DNA of 64,000 nucleotides from Methanospirillum stamsii (lineage in GTDB: Archaea; Halobacteriota; Methanomicrobia; Methanomicrobiales; Methanospirillaceae), in NCBI RefSeq assembly GCF_003173335.1, contig NZ_QGMZ01000012.1, positions 16,488-80,487 on the forward strand. The letters are read 5' to 3'. Below the pieces are notes generated by a model, which was not told where the DNA came from, ran no database searches, and worked only from the letters and a program-made list of their open reading frames with translations. Positions 37,287-47,433 of this stretch are shown piece after piece; within the stretch, counting starts at the first letter, position 1, and each line of letters starts with the position of its first letter. A program made the translations under genes and the position numbers.

Positions 37287-37745
37287 ATGGCACGAATGCA
37301 TGCCCGCAGAAGAGGTATCTCACGCTCAGTCAGACCCTACCGGACAGAAGCACCGGAATGGTCTAACAGGGATAAAGAAACCATCACAAAGCAGATAATC
37401 GACCTGCGCAAACAAGGACTCTCCACCGCTGAAATAGGTCTTATCATGCGGGACAAATTTGGAGTTCCCAGTGTAAAGCTCGCAACGGGCAAAAAAATCA
37501 ACCAGATCCTGAGGGAAAACAGTCTTGCAACTGAAATTCCTGAAGACCTGCGGAACCTTATCGAAACAGCACTCGGTATGCGTAAACATCTCTCTGAAAA
37601 TAAGAGAGATATTCACAACAAACGCCAGTTAATGCTGACTGAGTCAAAGGTGCGCAGACTGGTAAAATATTACGTGAAGAGCAAAAAACTCCCCGCAGGC
37701 TGGGTATACAAACCAGAAACCGCAGAAATTCTTCTGTCCAGATAA
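37287..37745 (+). CDS. rps15: Small ribosomal subunit protein uS15 (archaeal S13p/S15e)
   Basis: 152 residues, the archaeal length with an N-terminal extension (MARMHARRRGISRSVRPYRT) ahead of the S15 core. The core shows GLSTAEIGLIMRDKFGVPSV and the rRNA-binding end LTESKVRRLVKYYVKSKKLP. Binds 16S rRNA early in assembly of the small subunit. It heads the cluster rps15-recJ-like-pcc1-rps3ae. Confidence 0.97.
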   Translation: MARMHARRRGISRSVRPYRTEAPEWSNRDKETITKQIIDLRKQGLSTAEIGLIMRDKFGVPSVKLATGKKINQILRENSLATEIPEDLRNLIETALGMRKHLSENKRDIHNKRQLMLTESKVRRLVKYYVKSKKLPAGWVYKPETAEILLSR

Positions 37746-37756
37746 TTACGGTAGAT

Positions 37757-38983
37757 ATGTCCATTGATACTGCTGCAAAAGATCTTGCATCCGAGCTCTT
37801 AAGACAGGAATACGTTGAGGTGCTCTGTCATCATGATGCAGATGGTATCGCAGCAGGAACAATCATGGCAACAGCACTATACAGGGCACGCATCCCATTC
37901 CGGCTCCGGATAACCAACCGATTAACCGAAGAGAATGTCCCAGCATTAAAACCGCTGCTTCTCTGCGATCTCGGGGCAGGACTATCCGGACTTCCTGAAG
38001 ATACCATGGTCATTGACCATCATGTACCCTTTTTTGAAGGACCATATCATGTGAATCCAAGACTTGATGGTATAGACGGTGACCTTGAACTCTCGGCAGC
38101 TGGCGCAGCATACCTTGTTGCAAATGCTCTTGGAGATAACCGCGACCTTGCAGGTCTCGTCCTTCTCGGAATTATTGGAGATGGACAAAAAGTAACCGGA
38201 AAAAACCAGGATATCTATTTTGAAGCACTTGCAAACGGTATAACTACCAAAAAGCGAGGAATGATACTACCTGGCAGAACATACAAAGAACAGGTTATGC
38301 TTTCAACTGAACCCTTTTTTAAAGGGATCTCAGGATCAGAAGAAGAATCTGACAACCTGATATCAATGGCTTCAGATGGTGAAGAACTATCAATGGATAC
38401 CCTCTGTTCACTTCTGGTAATCCATGCTTCAGAAATTTGCCGTCCCGAAGTTTTGCATAATCTGTGGGGTGATGTCTGGCATCTTGAACGGGAAGTCGTT
38501 GAAAATGCTCATGATCTGGCATTCATTGTCGATGCATGTGGAAAAGCAGGTGAGGGAAGTGTTGCAGCATCCCTTTGTCTGCGTTCACCACAAAAGATAG
38601 ATCTAGCCTATGAAACTGCCAGAAACCACCGCCTTGAACTTATCAGGGAGATGAACCAGTACTTCACCTTACCGCAAACCCATGAGGTCACTCCGGTTTT
38701 TTGCAGTAAAAAATCATTGTCAAGTGATTTGGCCGATGTTATCCATAGAAATATTCCTGGTTACCTTCCGGTTATTGTAGCATTCAGAAATGATGACGGA
38801 ACCTGTTCGTGTTCAATCAGAACAAGACAAAAGACCGGGGCATTTCTTGGTGATGTGGTGCATGAACTGGCCGGGGAATGTGGTGGATCCGGAGGGGGTC
38901 ATCAGTACCGGGCTGGAGCTACAATATCCTGTGACCGGCTGGATGCATTTGTTTCAGGGATTGCGGAGGTATGCAATACATGA
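37757..38983 (+). CDS. RecJ-like DHH phosphoesterase (archaeal single-strand exonuclease family)
   Basis: 408 residues. The DHH-family metal motifs are present: CHHDADGIAAG (Asp27, Asp29), LLCDLGAG and VIDHHVPFF, with the C-terminal DHHA1 domain ending GECGGSGGGHQYRAGATISC (Gly-Gly-Gly-His). Archaeal proteins of this type include RecJ nucleases and the GINS-associated nuclease that joins the CMG helicase. Placement between uS15 and Pcc1/eS1 is a conserved archaeal arrangement. Starts 11 bp after rps15 and ends overlapping pcc1. Confidence 0.9.
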   Translation: MSIDTAAKDLASELLRQEYVEVLCHHDADGIAAGTIMATALYRARIPFRLRITNRLTEENVPALKPLLLCDLGAGLSGLPEDTMVIDHHVPFFEGPYHVNPRLDGIDGDLELSAAGAAYLVANALGDNRDLAGLVLLGIIGDGQKVTGKNQDIYFEALANGITTKKRGMILPGRTYKEQVMLSTEPFFKGISGSEEESDNLISMASDGEELSMDTLCSLLVIHASEICRPEVLHNLWGDVWHLEREVVENAHDLAFIVDACGKAGEGSVAASLCLRSPQKIDLAYETARNHRLELIREMNQYFTLPQTHEVTPVFCSKKSLSSDLADVIHRNIPGYLPVIVAFRNDDGTCSCSIRTRQKTGAFLGDVVHELAGECGGSGGGHQYRAGATISCDRLDAFVSGIAEVCNT

Positions 38984-39204
38984 AAATCGAAGGAATAATT
39001 CGTACTAGGCATAACATGGCCTTTTGCATTGCAGAATCTGTGGCAACAGACAACCTCTCCGAAATGGATACCCGTGCTGAAAATGGCTATGTTATTACAC
39101 ATATTACAAGTACCAGAATACGGTCGGTAATTGCTTCAATGGACGATTATATTACTAATATCACCGTTGCAGAAGAACTCTGTAAGAAAACTCAATCAGC
39201 ATAA
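38980..39204 (+). CDS. KEOPS complex subunit Pcc1-like protein
   Basis: 74 residues from ATG at 38980 (ATGA overlap with the upstream stop). The ribosome site GGAGGT at 38965-38970 abuts an alternative ATG at 38971 but is nine bases from this one. The sequence shows the small Pcc1 fold: VATDNLSEMDTRAENGYVIT, then RIRSVIASMDDYITNITVA. Pcc1 is the dimerising subunit of KEOPS, which makes the t6A modification on ANN-decoding tRNAs. The other KEOPS genes are not here. Confidence 0.85.
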   Translation: MKIEGIIRTRHNMAFCIAESVATDNLSEMDTRAENGYVITHITSTRIRSVIASMDDYITNITVAEELCKKTQSA

Positions 39205-39228
39205 ATTCATGTAAAAAAGGTGTGAATA

Positions 39229-39825
39229 ATGGCAGCGAAAAAACCAACAGGTAGAAGAGTCGACGGATGGAAAGCAAAATCCTGGTACAAGATATACAGC
39301 CCTGAGAATGTCGGGAAAGTGTACCTTGGTGACACTGTTTCAGACGTCCCGGAAAAACTTATCGGACGGGTGATCAATGCACCTCTCTCCGAACTGGTAA
39401 ATGATTATACCAAGCAGAATGTCAAGATGAAATTCGCCGTAACCAATGTTGCTGGCGATTCAGCATACACTTCATTCATTGGTCATGAAATTGCGCGTGA
39501 TTTTATCAGATCACTCGTAAAACGCCGGACTTCACGGATTGACTGTGTGGTCAACTTTGTAAGTAAGGATGGGTGTAAGGTTCGGGCAACCGTTACCTGT
39601 TTCACTCTTATCCGGGCAGATCAGAGCCAGCAGCACGAAATACGCAGAATCCTGACACAGGATGTACTGACATTCGGAACCGAAAATGAACTCGGTGTTT
39701 TTGTCAACAACATCATCAATGGGGATCTTGCTAAAGAACTCTTTAAAAAAGTGAAAGAACTTCACCCGGTGCGCCGTGTTGAAGTCATTAAAACCAAAGT
39801 AGAACTTCCCAAAAGCTCTGCTTAA
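39229..39825 (+). CDS. rps3ae: Small ribosomal subunit protein eS1 (S3Ae)
   Basis: 198 residues of the archaeal/eukaryotic eS1 family: N-terminal WKAKSWYKIYSPENVGKVYL, GRVINAPLSELVNDYTKQNV, then RRTSRIDCVVNFVSKDGC and the C-terminal LHPVRRVEVIKTKVELPK. Lines the mRNA exit region of the small subunit. Ribosome site AAGGTG lies about six bases before the ATG. Confidence 0.97.
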   Translation: MAAKKPTGRRVDGWKAKSWYKIYSPENVGKVYLGDTVSDVPEKLIGRVINAPLSELVNDYTKQNVKMKFAVTNVAGDSAYTSFIGHEIARDFIRSLVKRRTSRIDCVVNFVSKDGCKVRATVTCFTLIRADQSQQHEIRRILTQDVLTFGTENELGVFVNNIINGDLAKELFKKVKELHPVRRVEVIKTKVELPKSSA

Positions 39826-39827
39826 TC

Positions 39828-39836
39828 TTTTTTTTT
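39828..39836 (+). terminator. Oligo-T terminator after rps3ae
   Basis: Nine consecutive T begin three bases after the stop codon, the typical archaeal termination signal, with no hairpin needed. A 136 bp gap then leads to serS. Confidence 0.6.
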
Positions 39837-39972
39837 GTAAACCTTCCTGGTTACATTCAGATTTTGATATAAGTTACACACCTGATTATGGATCATGGTG
39901 ATGTAGAGGGAAGACCAAACGTTATGAGAATCCCGACAGAGATATTCTGACACGGGGATCCAGGTGTAATGA

Positions 39973-41250
39973 ATGCTCGATATACGATTTGTCCGGGAAC
40001 AACCTGAAATAGTTAAGGCCGATCTCAGGAAAAGAAATGCTGACGAGAAGATAGCATGGGTTGATGACCTGCTGGAACTGGACATCAGGCACCGTGAACT
40101 CATCGGGCAGACGAATGAACTCCGGAGAAGAAGAAACTCCATATCATATGATATCAACCGGGCAAAAAAGGCCGGCGAGGATGCGGGAGAACTTATTACC
40201 GAGGCTGCAAACCTTCCAAAACGAATAAAAGAGAACGAAACTTACCTGGAAGAGGTTTCAGATAAAATCCATTATTATCTCATGCGTCTTCCGAATATTC
40301 TTCACGAGAGTGTTCCTGTTGGTGCTGACGATACGGAGAATGTTGAAATATACAAATATGGAACCCCTCGTTCTTTTGATTTTGAACTCATCAATCATGG
40401 TCAGCTTGCATCAGACAATAACTGGGCCGATTTTGAACGGGCTACAAAAACTTCAGGTGCCGGATTTTATTTTCTAAAAGGGAGTCTTGTCCTTCTTGAT
40501 CTGGCACTCCAGCGCTTTACCCTGGATCTTTTAATGAAAAAGGGATATTTACCGGTAATTCCACCTTACATGATAAACCGGAAATCATACGAGGAGGTGA
40601 CAGATCTTGATGATTTTGAAAAGGTCATGTATAAAATTGAAGATGATGATGCGTACCTGATTGCAACCAGTGAGCACCCGATCGCAGCAATGTACCAGGA
40701 TGAGATATTCGAAGAAAAAGATCTCCCTATCAGGTTCGCAGGACTTTCACCCTGTTTCAGGAGGGAAATAGGATCACACGGTCTTGACACAAAAGGACTG
40801 TTCCGCGTTCACCAGTTTCATAAAGTCGAACAATTCGTCTATTGTCATCCGGATGAATCCTGGACAATTCATGAGGAATTACGGGATAACGCCGAGCAGG
40901 TATTCCGGGAACTAAATCTTCCATACAGAATTGTGAATATCTGTACTGGTGATATTGGAACCGTCGCAGCCAAAAAATACGACATTGAAGCATGGATGCC
41001 GCGAGAAAATGCTTACCGGGAAGTTGTTTCATGTTCAAACTGTACGGCGTACCAGGCGGTCAGACTAAATATTAAAGTCAGGGACAAGCATGATTTCGAA
41101 ACCAAGCAATATGTTCACACCCTGAACTCAACTGCAATTGCCACATCACGTGCTATGCGTGCCATCCTTGAAAATTACCAGCAGGAAGATGGAAGGGTCG
41201 AGATACCAAAAGTTCTCAGACCATACATGAATGACAAAGAATTCCTCTGA
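39973..41250 (+). CDS. serS: Seryl-tRNA synthetase
   Basis: 425 residues, the common (not the methanogen-specific rare) class II type. The N-terminal coiled-coil tRNA-binding arm starts LDIRFVREQPEIVKADLRKR and spans to about residue 110. Motif 2 reads FRREIGSHGLDTKGLFRVHQ-like (CFRREIGSHG), and motif 3 includes NSTAIATSRAMRAILENYQ with the ATP-binding Arg. AGGTG about seven bases upstream supports the ATG. Charges both tRNA-Ser and tRNA-Sec where present. Confidence 0.96.
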   Translation: MLDIRFVREQPEIVKADLRKRNADEKIAWVDDLLELDIRHRELIGQTNELRRRRNSISYDINRAKKAGEDAGELITEAANLPKRIKENETYLEEVSDKIHYYLMRLPNILHESVPVGADDTENVEIYKYGTPRSFDFELINHGQLASDNNWADFERATKTSGAGFYFLKGSLVLLDLALQRFTLDLLMKKGYLPVIPPYMINRKSYEEVTDLDDFEKVMYKIEDDDAYLIATSEHPIAAMYQDEIFEEKDLPIRFAGLSPCFRREIGSHGLDTKGLFRVHQFHKVEQFVYCHPDESWTIHEELRDNAEQVFRELNLPYRIVNICTGDIGTVAAKKYDIEAWMPRENAYREVVSCSNCTAYQAVRLNIKVRDKHDFETKQYVHTLNSTAIATSRAMRAILENYQQEDGRVEIPKVLRPYMNDKEFL

Positions 41251-41340
41251 AATATTTGCATTATTCCATTCAGAATTTCTTTTTTTATTCCATGTAATCC
41301 CATAATAAAACGGATCTTTTTTAACGAATTCTGACAGATT

Positions 41341-42189
41341 GTGTCCTACACCATGACCATCGCAGACCTTCTGGAAATACAAGAGATAACACTGTCAGAA
41401 CCCCTCTTTTCCGATCTTCTTTACCAGGATATGGATACCATCATCTTACAAGAGCCAATAGAAAAAGGTAAGATTCTGGTTGATGAAGAAGAAAACCCGG
41501 TTATTTTTGCAGGATATAATTCAAATATTGGATGGATAGGTTGTTGTACATTGTTTCGAAATCCATCCCTGCCCCTGATCGAATATTTCGAAGAGGCAGA
41601 ACTGGAGATGTACCAGGAGAACAGATCCATAGTAACTGACACCGTAAGGGAATACTATAGTAAAAATCTCCAAAAGACGGTTCTTCCCGGACCTGATGAT
41701 CTCAATCCCAACCGGGCAAGTAGTATTGATGAACTTCTGAAAAAGACCATGGGTTTTGAAACCGGATCTCTCTGTCTGGATTGTTGCTGTGGAACCGGAG
41801 TTGGATCCATGGTTATGAGAGATCATGGAATGATCCCTCTCGCCTATGACAATGATGAATCTCTCCTTGTGAGGGGGATGAATGAAGGAAGATTAAAGCC
41901 TGAACGAACGATGTGGATTGACGGCAGGCTTATCAATGATTTTCTAACAGAACCAGTACCAGTATCCTGCGGATTTATGATAGGAGAAGTTCATTCATTT
42001 AATGCTCATATCTGGAAGGACATTATTATCGCGGCCTGCAATGCTTCTGAAAAGATTTTATTCACTACAGGAACCGAACCTGAAATCATCCAGGTTAAAG
42101 ACTGGGCATCAGAGGCCGGAAAAAAAGTTGAGATATTTGAATCTGATTCTGATCCGATTTATGATCGGTGGATATGTTTTTCTGAATGA
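41341..42189 (+). CDS. Methyltransferase-like protein, substrate unknown
   Basis: 282 residues from GTG at 41341; an ATG at 41353 would drop four residues. The C-terminal half has a class I SAM-binding motif: LCLDCCCGTGVG (residues 145-155), then PLAYDND as the acidic strand 2, and GGFMIGEVHSF-like (CGFMIGEVHSF) as a later block. The N-terminal 120 residues are unfamiliar and include a Cys pair in NIGWIGCCTLF. The classic catalytic NPPY or DPPY motif is not seen. It may modify RNA, protein or a small molecule. It converges on glnK with a 5 bp gap. Confidence 0.6.
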   Translation: MSYTMTIADLLEIQEITLSEPLFSDLLYQDMDTIILQEPIEKGKILVDEEENPVIFAGYNSNIGWIGCCTLFRNPSLPLIEYFEEAELEMYQENRSIVTDTVREYYSKNLQKTVLPGPDDLNPNRASSIDELLKKTMGFETGSLCLDCCCGTGVGSMVMRDHGMIPLAYDNDESLLVRGMNEGRLKPERTMWIDGRLINDFLTEPVPVSCGFMIGEVHSFNAHIWKDIIIAACNASEKILFTTGTEPEIIQVKDWASEAGKKVEIFESDSDPIYDRWICFSE

Positions 42190-42194
42190 ATTTT

Positions 42195-43735
<1,541 letters not shown>

Positions 43736-43773
43736 ATTTTTTTCACCTGTTGATCACCAGTATTGCTGATAGG

Positions 43774-43825
43774 GTATCATTGTCGGATTAGAGTTTCGTT
43801 CACCAATCATCACTAACAATGATAC
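43774..43825 (-). promoter_or_regulatory. Inverted repeat in the amt leader
   Basis: GTATCATTGT (43774-43783) and ACAATGATAC (43816-43825) are perfect ten-base inverted copies separated by 32 bases. They lie between a TATA-like TTTTATAAATGG (near 43882-43893, minus strand) and the amt start, so they fall in the untranslated leader or just downstream of the start site. A nitrogen-regulator operator or an RNA fold are both possible. The known methanogen NrpR site GGAA-N6-TTCC is not seen here. Confidence 0.5.
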
Positions 43826-43837
43826 ATTCAGCCTTCC

Positions 43838-43859
43838 CCAGTGGGTCTGATCCACTTGG
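43838..43859 (-). promoter_or_regulatory. Bulged hairpin in the amt leader
   Basis: CCAAGTGG and CCCACTGG on the minus strand form a stem of seven or eight pairs with a single bulged base and a short loop. It lies directly upstream of the inverted repeat at 43774-43825. Confidence 0.4.
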
Positions 43860-43974
43860 GTAGTAAGAAGTTGTCTTCTACCATTTATAAAATTTGTGCT
43901 GAAAGAACTGCCAAGATCTTGAAAATATTACATAAAATACAAAAAAATTAAAAAAGCAGGTTGAATCTAATATA

Positions 43975-46077
43975 CTAACGGTTTTTTATTCTTCTTCCTC
44001 TTCGTTTCTTTTTCCTGCCTGCATCATCACTACCAGAGGAAGTTTTTTTATTTTTTTCTTCTGCCACTTCTTCATCTGATGCGCATTCAAGATCTGAAAG
44101 AATATCCAGGGGATCTTTCATCTCATGGACAAGCCCCATGATACGTGATAACCTTTCTACCCCGATGAAATGCTCAGCCATCACCCGTGCAAGAGGGCTG
44201 AGACGAATATTCCCTTTTTCCAAAGAAATCAGGTTTTTCCGAAGGAGAACCTCTTCAACCGGTTCGGTTTCACCCACAAGGGTTCCCTCAATCTTCTCCA
44301 TGGATTCCCGTATCCCTTTACAGATAACTGCGTTTGCAACATAGAGTTCAGAACTTTGTTCAAGAGTATACTGAGGAGCTACTTCACCCATCTCACCTTT
44401 CAGAAGACCCATTGCCACTTCTTCTTCTGTCAGGTGGGAACCTCTGATATAACTGCCACCAGGCTCGGCAAGAATGACAACCTTCCCTAGATCATGATAA
44501 TCGGGTCTTCCGGCCCTTCCAGACATCTGCTGAAACTCCTGAACCGTGAGCCACTCAATGCCCATTGCAAGTGAATCAAAAATTACCTGAGATGCCGGAA
44601 AATCAACTCCTGCAGCAAGAGCTGCGGTAGTGACTACTGCTCGAAGTTGTCCCTTCTCAAATTTTTCTTCGACCAGCCTTCTCTCGGAATGGGTAAGACC
44701 GGCATGGTATGGGGCAACTCCCTCACCGATTTTCTCTGCAATAATATGACATCGGGCTCTTGAGTTGGTGAAAATTATCGTCTGCCCATGATACCCTTTT
44801 TCAGACACACGATTGTATTCTTCTGCGACAAAAGCACGTTCAGTGGGGATTTTTTGTTCTCTCTCCGTAAAGATGAGGTATCGCTCAAGAGAAACCGGCC
44901 TGTCATCATACCGGACCAGCTGGCAGCCAAGTTTTGCAGCAAGAAGTTTAGGATGACCGATAGTTGCACTCAGGTAAAGATATTGAGCTTTTGGAGAGGC
45001 AAATTTCATTCTTGAAATGAGTCCGTCAACACGATGACCACGGTCACGATCCTCGAGCATCTGGACCTCATCAATGATAACAGTCCCAATACCAGAAAGA
45101 GACTCTCCAAGACGCATGAGATGATCTATCCCTTCATAGGTAGCTACCAGAATCCCTGCATCAGCATTTCTATTGGCAGGTCTTCGGTTTTCTTTTACCA
45201 TTATCCGACTTGAACCGGTAATAATAGAGACATCAGTGAGATGTCCGTATTTTTGGGAGAAACGTTCATATTTCTGGTATGCAAGAGCGACAAGCGGGAC
45301 CAGGAAAAGAACTCTTCCTCTTTTCTCAAGATAGTTTTTAAGACCTGCCATCTCACCAATGAAGGTTTTTCCACTGGCTGTGGCGGATACCACAAGAAGG
45401 TCTTTGCCATATAATAACCCGGCCTCTACTGCCAGCTGCTGAACCGGCATCAGGAATTCCACACCACAGGCTGAAACAAATGAATGAGGAAAAGGGAGTT
45501 CTTCAATTTTCAATGTCTTTAAAACCGGATGAGCTTCCAGTCGGTCATACATGGTGTGACCCATTGATAGCCTGTCTGGCTCAATGGTTGCCAAAACCCG
45601 GTCGACACTCCGGTACTTTTCCAGGAGTTCATCAAGGTGCGTAAGAGCTGACCTCCCAAGTCGTCCCATATGGATAAGTTCCCTGCGAAGCTCTTTTCTA
45701 GCACAGTCCATGCAAATTTCTTCATGCTCTCCGAAAGTAACCGCATTCTTTTTATCTAGTTCGGTTACCCTGTCATCCATGAGGCAGAACCTGCACAGAG
45801 AAACATAAGAAAATTGAATCTGAAGATCCTGAAGAAAAGATTCAAAGGGCTTGTCTCTTGAAGTCAGATGAACCCTGGCACGACGAAGATGTGTAACGAG
45901 ATCCTTACTGGGAGTATTCCGGTATCCACCACTTTTTGTGTGACGAATCCTGTATTTTACCGGTCTGATACCTTTAGGGGTATCAATCAGTTCAAGCATT
46001 CCGGTAATCCGGATATGATGGGTATCAAGGTATAATACCCGATAATATTTTTTTGTCGGCTGAATTATTGCCTTCAT
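43975..46077 (-). CDS. Ski2-like superfamily 2 helicase with N-terminal zinc domain (DUF5814-type)
   Basis: 700 residues. The N-terminal 200 residues form an archaeal domain with a likely zinc site (Cys95, Cys98, Cys122, Cys125). The helicase core follows: Walker A SATASGKT (231-238), DEVQ in VIIDEVQMLE (Asp336), SAT in LYLSATIGHP and motif VI QMSGRAGRPDYHDLG. The C-terminus is very basic (Lys/Arg tail KKKRRGRRIKN), suiting nucleic-acid binding. It is a relative of Hel308 and Ski2; DNA repair or RNA processing are possible. Its start overlaps the upstream regulator by 4 bp (ATGA). Confidence 0.87.
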   Translation of the reverse strand: MKAIIQPTKKYYRVLYLDTHHIRITGMLELIDTPKGIRPVKYRIRHTKSGGYRNTPSKDLVTHLRRARVHLTSRDKPFESFLQDLQIQFSYVSLCRFCLMDDRVTELDKKNAVTFGEHEEICMDCARKELRRELIHMGRLGRSALTHLDELLEKYRSVDRVLATIEPDRLSMGHTMYDRLEAHPVLKTLKIEELPFPHSFVSACGVEFLMPVQQLAVEAGLLYGKDLLVVSATASGKTFIGEMAGLKNYLEKRGRVLFLVPLVALAYQKYERFSQKYGHLTDVSIITGSSRIMVKENRRPANRNADAGILVATYEGIDHLMRLGESLSGIGTVIIDEVQMLEDRDRGHRVDGLISRMKFASPKAQYLYLSATIGHPKLLAAKLGCQLVRYDDRPVSLERYLIFTEREQKIPTERAFVAEEYNRVSEKGYHGQTIIFTNSRARCHIIAEKIGEGVAPYHAGLTHSERRLVEEKFEKGQLRAVVTTAALAAGVDFPASQVIFDSLAMGIEWLTVQEFQQMSGRAGRPDYHDLGKVVILAEPGGSYIRGSHLTEEEVAMGLLKGEMGEVAPQYTLEQSSELYVANAVICKGIRESMEKIEGTLVGETEPVEEVLLRKNLISLEKGNIRLSPLARVMAEHFIGVERLSRIMGLVHEMKDPLDILSDLECASDEEVAEEKNKKTSSGSDDAGRKKKRRGRRIKNR

Positions 46078-46877
46078 GCAGACACCAGGTCATGGATTTC
46101 ATAACCAAGGTCTGCCTGTTCTAATTGTTTGAGAAAATCCGTGAAAAATTCATCAACTATGACAATGGCACAGGGAATACCATGAAGTGCTGCTTCTACT
46201 GCCCCCTCACGTGAACCAAAGTATAAATCCGGAACCCGGTCAATTTTTTTCAAAGATACCCATGCTTCAAGGCCCACACAGGCAACCACCGTAACCCTGC
46301 TGATTACTTCTTTTAAGAGATCATACCTGACTTTTCGTGATCCGCCCCTCTCAACCCGCGGAACCTTGCAGACCAGAACCGTTGATTCACGATGTGTAAT
46401 GATTCCGTCAAGATTTGAAATCCCGACATCTTCACCCTTCGGAGTGTCAGATACTGCAATACCATTCGCTGACTGACGTTTCTTCGAAGCATATAACAGA
46501 CCATTTTTCATATACACTCCGGCAGATTCTCCTTTCTTAAAATCATCAGCTGCAATAGCAGTCCAGACCGATACCTGTTTAATGATATCATTCCGGATGT
46601 GTTTTGCGAATGTTTCAAGCACTTCAGCGTGATGCAGAATCCACTCTATGCCCTCCCTGGTAACCTCATACCTTCCCCGTCCAGGGGCTTTGAGCATACC
46701 TTCTTCGGTCAGTTCTCTGACATACTCCGATATCGCCTGGGGAGTTACACCAAGACCAGCTGCTACTTCCTGCTGACGGATAGCAGGCTGATGAGCAGCA
46801 ATATCGACGAGTATCTGAAAACGGGTTACGTCCCGTTTATTTTTCAGGATTGTATATCCAGGATCATCTTCATTCAT
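46074..46877 (-). CDS. Winged-helix regulator with a C-terminal effector-like domain (DUF7839-type)
   Basis: 267 residues from ATG at 46877; a TTG at 46886 is less likely. Residues 15-80 form a MarR-like winged helix: RFQILVDIAAHQPAIRQQEV, then LGVTPQAISEYVRELTEEGM. The rest, with VSVWTAIAADDFKKGESAGV and KVRYDLLKEVISRVTVVACV, is a domain I cannot assign securely. It overlaps the helicase by 4 bp (ATGA) and the upstream HTH gene by 8 bp, so the three are translated from one message. It may control the helicase or work with it on nucleic acids. Confidence 0.8.
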   Translation of the reverse strand: MNEDDPGYTILKNKRDVTRFQILVDIAAHQPAIRQQEVAAGLGVTPQAISEYVRELTEEGMLKAPGRGRYEVTREGIEWILHHAEVLETFAKHIRNDIIKQVSVWTAIAADDFKKGESAGVYMKNGLLYASKKRQSANGIAVSDTPKGEDVGISNLDGIITHRESTVLVCKVPRVERGGSRKVRYDLLKEVISRVTVVACVGLEAWVSLKKIDRVPDLYFGSREGAVEAALHGIPCAIVIVDEFFTDFLKQLEQADLGYEIHDLVSA

Positions 46878-47376
46878 CCAAAACAACCAGTCCCTGTCCT
46901 TTTACATCAAGATGGGGAATTCTTTTTGCGATCCCTTTGATGAAAACCGGAGAAACTCCAAACTTTCTAGCGATATCAATAATTGAGGAATTACCTTTTA
47001 ATAGTTCTGCTTCTACGCTATCACCTTTCATTTTCAGATCATCCCCGTTTGTAAATGCTATCGCAAGCAGATCTCCGAGATCTGAAAAGTTACACTGAAA
47101 GTTCGCTCGGACCTTACTGTAATTGGCCCGGTATTCTTTCTCCGGTTTCTTCCCTGGTTCAGGCATTCTCCACTTTTCCTCAATAAGATTGCCCTTGCGA
47201 AGAAGGAGCAGTCCATCCCGTACAAATTCTGCTCCCACCACATCACTGAGCTCTGAACACGTCATCCAGTTTTTATTCAGGAGTTCGAGAATTTTCTTAT
47301 ACTGGGTGTTATTAAACACCACAAAAAGGGGAACCAGCTCCACCGGATCATTCACAATCCTCACATGACCCGTCAA
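46870..47376 (-). CDS. ArsR-like winged-helix protein
   Basis: 168 residues. The first 80 residues match an ArsR-type winged helix (FVVFNNTQYKKILELLNKNW, then LSDVVGAEFVRDGLLLLRKG). A second helix-turn-helix-like stretch near the C-terminus reads SSIIDIARKFGVSPVFIKGI. No metal-binding cysteines of classic ArsR are seen. First gene of the three-gene operon with the DUF7839-type regulator and the helicase; divergent from hypF with a 57 bp gap. Confidence 0.78.
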   Translation of the reverse strand: MTGHVRIVNDPVELVPLFVVFNNTQYKKILELLNKNWMTCSELSDVVGAEFVRDGLLLLRKGNLIEEKWRMPEPGKKPEKEYRANYSKVRANFQCNFSDLGDLLAIAFTNGDDLKMKGDSVEAELLKGNSSIIDIARKFGVSPVFIKGIAKRIPHLDVKGQGLVVLDE

Positions 47377-47433
47377 TTCAAAACCCTATTATAATATCGT
47401 TGGATAAAAAATTAAAGGTTTGTTGTACTAAAA

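Noticed and set aside
43736..43974. NrpR operator (GGAA-N6-TTCC) upstream of amt
   Set aside because: No match found by eye in the leader on either strand.
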